Assembly (NCBI GenBank): GCA_023438965.1 | Contig: JAEXPB010000125.1 | Span: 1 to 7,189, forward strand | From: Bacillota bacterium | GTDB lineage: Bacteria > Bacillota > Clostridia > Saccharofermentanales > UBA5734 | Length of the DNA: 7,189 nt | Reading direction: 5' to 3' | In this document: positions 1-4,831 of the stretch, one piece after another | Position numbering within the stretch: the first letter of the stretch is position 1 | Layout of the letters: each line of letters begins with the position of its first letter | Made by a program: the position numbers and the translations under genes | The notes under the pieces: generated by a model | The model's database searches: none | Seen by the model: the letters and a program-made list of their open reading frames with translations, nothing else | What the model was told of the DNA's origin: nothing

Positions 1-1920
1 CCGGTTGGCGCCGTCCTGCCGGATCTGGCTGAACAGATTGTCCGAGTATTTGCCGGTCTGGCGGTTGCGGATCTCGATGGTTCGACCGGCCTGCAGGCTG
101 GCCAGGCTCCTTTCCCGGTTAAAGTGCACGCAGATGCAGCCGCGGGCCCAGGCAGCCGCCTCGTCGGAAGGCCGGGCGTCGACCAGGGACGGGATCTCGC
201 CGGCGAAGATCACCTGGCCGCCGGCTGCCTGGAATTGCTGCAGCCGCTCCAGGGTGCTGCGGCGGATCGTCAGCAGGCTGGGCACGACGATCGTTTCGTA
301 AGCCATATGGCCGACTTGCAGCGGATAACCGGCTGTCGGGCATTCTTCCGGCAGCAGCGATTCCGAGATCAGGTCAAAGTCGATCGTGCCATTGAGCAGC
401 CAGCGGGTCAGGTTCTCATAATTCTCATCCATCTGGTCCCGAGCAGTCTGGGTCTGGGCATTCGGTCCGAAGAGCAGCCAATAGGATTCGATCGGGAAAA
501 TCACACCCACTTTGGCCACCGCCTGGCCGCGGGTCAGCACAGTGTTCACCCGGGCGAAATGGTCTTCGATGAACGGGTATTTCAGGTACCAGGGGGATTG
601 GTAGCTGATCGCAGCCGGCCAGTCGCGCTTGGCTTCGCCTTCCATGGACATGAAAGCCAGGTGCGGCACCCGGACCGTCACACCCAGTGCGGCCTGCCAG
701 TCGCCTTGCAGCTTGTGGCCCTTGAAGTCGAAGTCCCAATGTGTCACACCGTACATTTCACTCAGGACGCCCTCCCGGCCATACTGGCGGGCGACGCTCG
801 CCGCCTGCTTGGCGGTGGTCAGCTCCTTCTGGTCGGCCAGGATGTCGATGCCCGGAATCTGGTGCCCGCGGTAGAGACGCATGGTCTCGCCGCCCAGCGC
901 CAGCGTCTGGCTGTACAGTGTGCGTTCCGACAGGTAATGGCCGGTAAAGGCGATATTGTGGCGGCCGCACCAGGCGCCGATCGTGTCGCTGAAGGCTGCG
1001 GCAAAGCGTTCCGCCAGGTGGTCGCGGAATTGATAGCGATGCACGGACAGCCGGCCGTCCGGCAATTCCCACAGGATCTCGGGCAGCACATCCAGCAGGC
1101 GGGTTCCGTATTGACGGGCATAAGACTCGTCCAGGTCGTCGGTGAAGGGCAGCGTTGCATCCTGGTCGCTGTCCGGCGACGGCAGCGTGAAATTGCCCTT
1201 CATGTGCGGCTCGTCGGTAAAAATGGCCGGCACCGAACCGCCGAAATCCGGTCCGACAATTGCCCGGTAGCGTTCGTAGGTCACTTCAATGAATCGCTCG
1301 ACTGCGCGCCGGTTGAGCACATCGAGGTAGGTCTGGTCGTTGAACCACGGACTCTCGGCCATCAGTCGGACATAGGCGTGCCAGACCTTGCCGTCGGCCG
1401 GCCGTTCGGCCGGATCGATCCGCCGGTAGGCGGCCAGGCAGCCGTCGGCCAGCACGACCTGGTAGGAAGCCAGATAATAACCGGCCGGCTTCTGTCCGGC
1501 CTGGATGAGTGCCTCGAATTGTTCGGCGCCGACGGCGAACTGCGGCTGCCGGGTCCGGGTCAGCAGGACATGCCGGGAACGGAAATGCAGATCCCGCGTG
1601 ACCAGGCCGCCGGCGGCACCGGACGGATAGCGGTCTTCATCATAAAGCCAGCTGGTCATCTGCCGTTGCTTCATCAGCTCGTTGGACTCCCGGATATAAG
1701 CCATGAATTCGTCGCCGAGATAGGGGGTGTCCAGGCCGGTCCGGGCATGCAGGATCGCCCCGCCGAAACCCATCCGGTCGAACATGTCGATCTGGTCGCG
1801 AATCAATTCGCTGGTGATCTTGCAGTTCCAGGACCAGAAAGGCGCGCCGCGGTATTCCTTGCCCGGATGGCGGAACAATTCCGGGCTGAGCTGGGTTTCC
1901 TGGCTGCGCGGGTAGAGCAT
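1..1920 (-). CDS. GH106-like glycoside hydrolase, partial (N-terminal 640 residues)
   Basis: This reading frame stays open from an ATG at 1920 to the left edge, so the C-terminus is missing; relatives of this type are usually longer, about 900 residues or more. The ATG is chosen because AGGAGGA (1928-1934) lies 7 nt upstream. There is no signal peptide, so a cytoplasmic enzyme is inferred. The N-terminus carries the PFWSWN motif (residues 27-32), GFGGAILHARTGLDTPYL (51-68) and WLYDEDRYPSGAAGG (91-105), which I recognise from large uncharacterised TIM-barrel glycosidases related to GH106 alpha-L-rhamnosidases. Two acidic motifs are spaced as expected for a retaining or inverting pair: FTDEPH with E237 and LSEMYG with E388; assigning them as catalytic is inference. 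Residues about 465-580 look like the Rossmann-like domain that follows the barrel in GH42-type enzymes (VGVIFP, then TIVVPSL, then GGQVIFAGE). The substrate is unknown; rhamnosidase activity is a guess from the family. The neighbouring GH29 gene supports a role in deoxy-sugar glycan breakdown. Confidence 0.75.
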   Translation of the reverse strand, partial: MLYPRSQETQLSPELFRHPGKEYRGAPFWSWNCKITSELIRDQIDMFDRMGFGGAILHARTGLDTPYLGDEFMAYIRESNELMKQRQMTSWLYDEDRYPSGAAGGLVTRDLHFRSRHVLLTRTRQPQFAVGAEQFEALIQAGQKPAGYYLASYQVVLADGCLAAYRRIDPAERPADGKVWHAYVRLMAESPWFNDQTYLDVLNRRAVERFIEVTYERYRAIVGPDFGGSVPAIFTDEPHMKGNFTLPSPDSDQDATLPFTDDLDESYARQYGTRLLDVLPEILWELPDGRLSVHRYQFRDHLAERFAAAFSDTIGAWCGRHNIAFTGHYLSERTLYSQTLALGGETMRLYRGHQIPGIDILADQKELTTAKQAASVARQYGREGVLSEMYGVTHWDFDFKGHKLQGDWQAALGVTVRVPHLAFMSMEGEAKRDWPAAISYQSPWYLKYPFIEDHFARVNTVLTRGQAVAKVGVIFPIESYWLLFGPNAQTQTARDQMDENYENLTRWLLNGTIDFDLISESLLPEECPTAGYPLQVGHMAYETIVVPSLLTIRRSTLERLQQFQAAGGQVIFAGEIPSLVDARPSDEAAAWARGCICVHFNRERSLASLQAGRTIEIRNRQTGKYSDNLFSQIRQDGANR

Positions 1921-1940
1921 GGCAGTGTCCTCCTGATGGC

Positions 1941-1961
1941 ATGATCCGTTATTAGGATCAT
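1941..1961. promoter_or_regulatory. Perfect 7-bp inverted repeat, operator-like
   Basis: ATGATCC (1941-1947) and GGATCAT (1955-1961) form a perfect dyad with a 7-nt loop. It lies between the predicted promoter and the ribosome binding site of the GH106-like gene. It could be an operator acting as a roadblock or a hairpin in the mRNA leader. The protein that would bind is unknown. Confidence 0.4.
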
Positions 1962-1980
1962 ATGTAGGATGTTGCTCCTA
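1953..1980 (-). repeat. ATCCTA direct repeats overlapping a TAGGA/TCCTA dyad
   Basis: On the minus strand ATCCTA occurs at 1970-1965 and again at 1958-1953, a 12-bp period close to one helical turn. The first copy is also one arm of an inverted repeat, TAGGA (1965-1969) and TCCTA (1976-1980). Direct repeats of this sort suit AraC-type regulators, and one is encoded at 4832-7096, but the link is only inferred. Confidence 0.35.
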
Positions 1981-1989
1981 TATTCAAGC

Positions 1990-1998
1990 ATTATAGCA
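1990..1998 (-). promoter_or_regulatory. Extended -10 promoter for the GH106-like gene
   Basis: Read on the minus strand this is TGCTATAAT, a perfect -10 hexamer with the TGn extension, which can work without a good -35. Transcription would start near 1983, giving a leader of about 60 nt. A TTGACA at 2004-1999 overlaps it and could instead pair with TATAGG (1982-1977) across 16 bp, so two overlapping promoters are possible. Confidence 0.5.
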
Positions 1999-2066
1999 TG
2001 TCAAATTCCCGCGCGGAAGCCCTGCCGGCATCACTGTCTTGCTTGATGCTCCACGCAGCCCGTGAT

Positions 2067-2094
2067 TTGACTATTTCCAGATTCGTACTACACT
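2067..2094 (+). promoter_or_regulatory. Predicted promoter for the DUF4332 gene
   Basis: TTGACT (2067-2072) is a 5/6 match to the -35 box and TACACT (2089-2094) a 4/6 match to the -10 box, separated by 16 bp. Transcription would start near 2101, about 50 nt before the start codon at 2150. It diverges from the leftward promoter at 1990-1998. Confidence 0.45.
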
Positions 2095-2136
2095 GAAGCT
2101 ATAGGCTTCCGCCTTGATTTCAACTCATTTCAATTT

Positions 2137-2144
2137 GGGAGGTG
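2137..2144 (+). promoter_or_regulatory. Ribosome binding site that fixes the DUF4332 start
   Basis: GGGAGGTG sits 5 nt before the ATG at 2150. An in-frame TTG at 2114 would add 12 residues but has no comparable site, so the ATG is preferred. Confidence 0.8.
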
Positions 2145-2149
2145 TCCTT

Positions 2150-2554
2150 ATGACCAAACTCAGTGAAATTGAAGGAATCGGCAGCGCGTTCATGACGAAA
2201 CTGACGGAAAAAGGCGTATCTTCGGTCGAAGCTTTACTTGAGGCTTGTGCCACGAAAGAAGGGCGTGCCGATCTGGCCGCCCGGACTGACATTTCGGAGA
2301 AACTGATCCTGAAATGGGCCAATCATGCCGATCTGGCCCGCATCAAGGGCATCGGCGGCGAGTACGCCGAAATCCTCGAAGCCGCCGGCGTCGATACGGT
2401 GCCGGAACTGGCCCAGCGCAAAGCCGAGAATCTGCTAGCCAAATTGACCGAAGTCAATGAAGCCAAAAAGCTGGTCCGGCGGCTGCCGGTCCTCAAGCAG
2501 CTCGAGGATTGGATCGAGCAAGCCAAAGCCTTACCGCGGGTGCTGAAATACTGA
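2150..2554 (+). CDS. DUF4332 helix-hairpin-helix protein
   Basis: This is a complete 134-residue soluble protein. It resembles the DUF4332 family, whose members are built from helix-hairpin-helix units like those in DNA-binding proteins; their cellular role is not established. Two related hairpin units are visible. The first is residues 7-31, with IEGIGSAF and GVSSVEALLE. The second is residues 65-89, with IKGIGGEYAE and GVDTVPELAQ. A linker (residues 36-60) includes ISEKLILKWANHADL, and the C-terminus ends LEDWIEQAKALPRV, also typical of the family. There is no signal peptide, membrane segment or catalytic motif. The gene is monocistronic by layout, with its own promoter at 2067-2094 and terminator at 2579-2625, and it is oriented against both flanking glycosidase genes. 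A role with nucleic acid is inferred from the fold only. It shows no obvious connection to the sugar genes. Confidence 0.85.
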   Translation: MTKLSEIEGIGSAFMTKLTEKGVSSVEALLEACATKEGRADLAARTDISEKLILKWANHADLARIKGIGGEYAEILEAAGVDTVPELAQRKAENLLAKLTEVNEAKKLVRRLPVLKQLEDWIEQAKALPRVLKY

Positions 2555-2578
2555 TTTCAATCTTGTCGTCATTCGAGA

Positions 2579-2625
2579 AAAACGGCGCTCCCTTCAGTCA
2601 CTCAAGACTTGGGGAGCGCCGTTTT
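2579..2625. terminator. Strong bidirectional intrinsic terminator
   Basis: AAAACGGCGCTCCC (2579-2592) and GGGAGCGCCGTTTT (2612-2625) form a perfect 14-bp stem with a 19-nt loop. The plus-strand transcript ends in a T-run (2622-2625) and the minus-strand transcript in five T's (from 2578-2582). It lies 24 nt after the DUF4332 stop codon and between convergent genes, so it probably serves both directions. Confidence 0.85.
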
Positions 2626-2661
2626 CTTGATTCCGCTTAACTCATACGATATGGCAGTCAT

Positions 2662-2678
2662 AAAAGGCCGGACCGGCC
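2662..2678 (-). terminator. Short GC-rich terminator after the fucosidase gene
   Basis: On the minus strand GGCCGGTCCGGCC (2678-2666) folds into a tight stem of 5 bp with a 3-nt loop and is followed directly by TTTT (2665-2662). It begins 7 nt after the fucosidase stop codon. The stem is short, so it may be only partly effective, with the larger stem at 2579-2625 as backup. Confidence 0.5.
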
Positions 2679-2685
2679 GCTTCGC

Positions 2686-3960
2686 TCAGTCCTTCAGGAA
2701 AATCTCCACCACCGGCACCAGGACCTTCGGCTGTTGAATCGGCAGCTCGATCGCCACTTTGCCGTCTTTTTCTTTCCAGAAGATCTCGCTGCCGTCGTTC
2801 AGCAGCTGGCAATAGTCGATCTTATCGGCCAGCCCTTCGAGGAAGAGGGTCTTGAACGGCCAGGCGTAAATGTGCAGGTAAAGACGGTTGCCGTTCTGCG
2901 TGTAGCGGCAGTCCGGCGGCGCCGGGAATTCCGACTGTGTGCAGCCGTAGATCGAGCGGCCGTGCAGGCGCATCCACTCGCCCATGGCCGCCAGGGCGTC
3001 CTTGGCGCGGGAGTCAAATTCGCCGCGGGCGGTCGGTCCGACATTGAGCAGCAGGTTGCCGCCGCAGGAAACGGTGTTGACCAGCATGCGGATCAGCATC
3101 TCGGGCGATTTCCAGGATGTTTCGTCGCGGTGGTAGCCCCAGGAGCCGCTGAAGGTCTGGCAGGCTTCCCAGACCACCCGTTCGCCGGTCTGCTCATGGC
3201 GCACCCATTCCAGCGGCTGCCACTGCTCCGGTGTCCAGAGGTCCTGCTCCAGATCGGTCCGGTTGTCGATGATGATGCCGGGCCGGATGGCCCGGGCGGT
3301 GGCGATCAGCTGCTCAGCCTCCCAGTCTTCCTTCGACTTGCCTTTCATCCAGGCCTTGTCGCCGATACCATTGTGCTTGCCGTAGGAAAAGTCAAACCAC
3401 AAGACGTCGATTTCGCCGTAATTGGTCAGCAATTCCGTTACCTGGTCGCGCATGTACTGGGCATACTTGCGGACATCGCGGCCCTGGTTCTGCTCGAAGG
3501 CGTCCGGATCGTCACGGCGCGGGTGCAGGGTGTCGATCGGGAAGTCTGGGTGATGCCAGTCGATCAGCGAATAATAAAGTCCGACGCGGATGCCGGCCGA
3601 ACGGAAGGCTTCGGCATATTCCTTGACCAGGTCGCGGCCGAACGGCGTGTTGGTGATCTTGTAATCGGTATATTGGGAGTCCCAGTTGCAGAAACCCTCA
3701 TGATGCTTGGCGGTCAGGACGACATACTTCATGCCGGCGTTCTTCGCATCGGCCGCCCACTGACGGGCGTCAAAGAGGTCCGGATTGAAATATTGAAAAT
3801 ACTTGGCATACTTTTCTTCGGTGATCTTCTCCCGGTTCTTGATCCATTCATGGCGGGCCGGCATGGCATATAGCCCGAAATGAATGAACATGCCGAAACG
3901 GTCGCGGACGAACCAGGCTGTATCGCCCGGCGTTTTCCTGGTCGGATAAGTTGCGCTCAT
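2686..3960 (-). CDS. GH29 alpha-L-fucosidase, cytoplasmic
   Basis: This complete 424-residue protein is an exo-acting retaining alpha-L-fucosidase by family, releasing terminal L-fucose from oligosaccharides. The barrel opens with RFGMFIHFGLY (21-31). It has the fucose-binding KHHEGF motif (85-90), FGRDLV (107-112) and GLYYSLIDWHHPDF (127-140). Next comes DVLWFDFSYG (185-194), whose D190 aligns with the GH29 nucleophile. Further on are WEACQTFSGSWGY (264-276) and GGNLLLNVGPTARGEFD (300-316). E265 is a possible acid/base residue, but this position varies between GH29 subgroups. A short beta-rich C-terminal domain follows (about 350-424). There is no signal peptide, so it likely acts on imported oligosaccharides. 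The ATG at 3960 has GGAGGT (3971-3966) 5 nt upstream. The gene has its own promoter and terminator and is separated by 151 bp from the upstream rhomboid-fold gene. The exact linkage specificity cannot be read from the sequence. Confidence 0.92.
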   Translation of the reverse strand: MSATYPTRKTPGDTAWFVRDRFGMFIHFGLYAMPARHEWIKNREKITEEKYAKYFQYFNPDLFDARQWAADAKNAGMKYVVLTAKHHEGFCNWDSQYTDYKITNTPFGRDLVKEYAEAFRSAGIRVGLYYSLIDWHHPDFPIDTLHPRRDDPDAFEQNQGRDVRKYAQYMRDQVTELLTNYGEIDVLWFDFSYGKHNGIGDKAWMKGKSKEDWEAEQLIATARAIRPGIIIDNRTDLEQDLWTPEQWQPLEWVRHEQTGERVVWEACQTFSGSWGYHRDETSWKSPEMLIRMLVNTVSCGGNLLLNVGPTARGEFDSRAKDALAAMGEWMRLHGRSIYGCTQSEFPAPPDCRYTQNGNRLYLHIYAWPFKTLFLEGLADKIDYCQLLNDGSEIFWKEKDGKVAIELPIQQPKVLVPVVEIFLKD

Positions 3961-3987
3961 AGTGAACCTCCATCATGTTCAGTTGAT

Positions 3988-4005
3988 CAGGCGCGGACAC
4001 GCCTG
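3988..4005. promoter_or_regulatory. Inverted repeat in the fucosidase leader
   Basis: CAGGCG (3988-3993) and CGCCTG (4000-4005) form a perfect 6-bp dyad with a 6-nt loop. It falls in the predicted 5' leader of the fucosidase mRNA, about 16 nt upstream of the ribosome binding site. It may be an operator or an RNA hairpin; no family is recognised. Confidence 0.3.
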
Positions 4006-4017
4006 CCGTACAGGTTC

Positions 4018-4046
4018 AGTATAGAACGTCGGAAATGACGGGACAA
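4018..4046 (-). promoter_or_regulatory. Predicted promoter for the fucosidase gene
   Basis: On the minus strand TTGTCC (4046-4041) and TATACT (4023-4018) are spaced by 17 bp. The -10 matches 5/6 and the -35 matches 4/6. The -10 is exactly the centre of a dyad, GTTC (4014-4017) and GAAC (4024-4027), so a repressor bound there would block polymerase. Transcription would start near 4011, giving a leader of about 50 nt. Confidence 0.55.
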
Positions 4047-4090
4047 TTGAATCTTTCCCCGATTTATTTGGATCTTTCTGACAATTCCGG

Positions 4091-4111
4091 CCGCCGGCGC
4101 CGGACCGGCGG
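4091..4111 (-). terminator. GC-rich hairpin abutting the rhomboid-fold stop codon
   Basis: CCGCCGG (4091-4097) and CCGGCGG (4105-4111) form a perfect 7-bp stem with a 7-nt loop directly after the stop codon at 4112-4114. The minus-strand sequence after it is CCGGAATTGTC, with no T-run. It may slow or stabilise the mRNA end but is a poor intrinsic terminator, so some read-through into the fucosidase gene is possible. Confidence 0.3.
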
Positions 4112-4747
4112 TCAGTGGAAATGGTTCCGCCACTGCTGGCGGCGGCGGAAATTGACAATCTGGTTGCGGACATCCGGCCAGAAAAACAAGGCGATATTGG
4201 CCAGGGAGACCAGCAGGGCGATCCGCGCCGGCCAGCTGGAAACGATCAGCATGAACGCGAAGTAAGCCGCGTTGAGGTAGCCCAGCCATTTGACCTTGAC
4301 CGGCAGGATGAAGAACAGCAGCAACTCCATATTTGGGAACAGGATCGCAAAAGCGAAGAACAGGGACATGTTCAGGAAGAAATTCGTGGCATACCCGGTG
4401 ATCAGGCCGGCGATGATCGTCCCGATGATCCCGATCAGGTAGAACAGGTTGAACCGGGCAGTGCCCCATTCGCGCTCCAGCGACTCGCCGATCATCCAGT
4501 AGAAGTACAAGGTGAAGATGATGAAAATCGGGCTGTTGTCGACCGGGATGAAAATGAAGGAGAGGATCCGCCAGACCTGGCCTTGCAGGATGGCTGCCCG
4601 GCTGAAGGCGAGCAGCCCGCTGAGCAGGCCGTTGAAGATGAAATCGAGGACAAAGACAGCACCCATGCAGATCACGATATACTTCATCAGGCTGGGAATC
4701 GCCAGGCGTCTCATTCGATTGGCTATTCTATCGATCCATCTTTGCAT
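4112..4747 (-). CDS. Rhomboid-fold membrane protein, predicted protease-inactive
   Basis: This 211-residue polytopic protein has about six hydrophobic segments (roughly 23-39, 61-84, 101-117, 124-149, 155-171 and 175-190) and a basic C-terminal tail. Rhomboid hallmarks are the loop-1 GQVWRI (56-61) and the EREWGTARF stretch (91-99) before a glycine-rich helix (GIIGTIIAG). Active rhomboid proteases need a GxSG serine in helix 4 and a histidine in helix 6. Here the corresponding stretch reads LNMSLFFAF (125-133), which keeps a serine but lacks both glycines. The only histidines in the protein are H209 and H211 at the extreme C-terminus. A Ser-His dyad is therefore impossible within the membrane core. 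Clostridia carry similar proteins with the VKVKWL motif (150-155), so this looks like an established pseudo-rhomboid group rather than a decayed copy. The ATG at 4747 follows GGGGGAGA by about 6 nt. Its function is unknown; binding or escorting membrane proteins, as in eukaryotic pseudo-rhomboids, is speculation. Confidence 0.8.
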   Translation of the reverse strand: MQRWIDRIANRMRRLAIPSLMKYIVICMGAVFVLDFIFNGLLSGLLAFSRAAILQGQVWRILSFIFIPVDNSPIFIIFTLYFYWMIGESLEREWGTARFNLFYLIGIIGTIIAGLITGYATNFFLNMSLFFAFAILFPNMELLLFFILPVKVKWLGYLNAAYFAFMLIVSSWPARIALLVSLANIALFFWPDVRNQIVNFRRRQQWRNHFH

Positions 4748-4799
4748 GGACTATCTCCCCCATCCGGCCGGTTCGGCAAGGTTTATGGCAATTGGTATT

Positions 4800-4808
4800 A
4801 TTTTACCA
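4800..4808 (-). promoter_or_regulatory. Possible extended -10 promoter for the rhomboid-fold gene
   Basis: On the minus strand this reads TGGTAAAAT, a TGn extension plus a 5/6 -10 hexamer, with no convincing -35. It starts 24 bp after the regulator stop codon and would give a leader of about 45 nt. A small dyad, TGGTA (4793-4797) and TACCA (4804-4808), overlaps it. The gene might equally be read through from the regulator gene, since the gap between them is only 84 bp. Confidence 0.35.
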
Positions 4809-4831
4809 CAAATGGGCCGACTATGCGCCTA

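Noticed and set aside
124..1944. 606-residue open frame on the plus strand
   Set aside because: It is antisense to the GH106-like gene, which has clear family motifs and a strong ribosome binding site. The plus-strand frame is low-complexity in character, has no recognisable domain, and is open because of GC-rich codon use on the other strand.
2114..2149. TTG start giving a longer DUF4332 protein
   Set aside because: The added 12 residues include the ribosome binding site of the ATG at 2150, and family members begin close to that ATG.
1945..2150. Possible riboswitch or small RNA in the divergent intergenic region
   Set aside because: The region shows promoters and short dyads but no conserved riboswitch core or terminator-antiterminator pair that I can recognise.
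2734..3873. 379-residue open frame on the plus strand
   Set aside because: It lies entirely opposite the well-conserved GH29 fucosidase gene and has no family resemblance or good start site.
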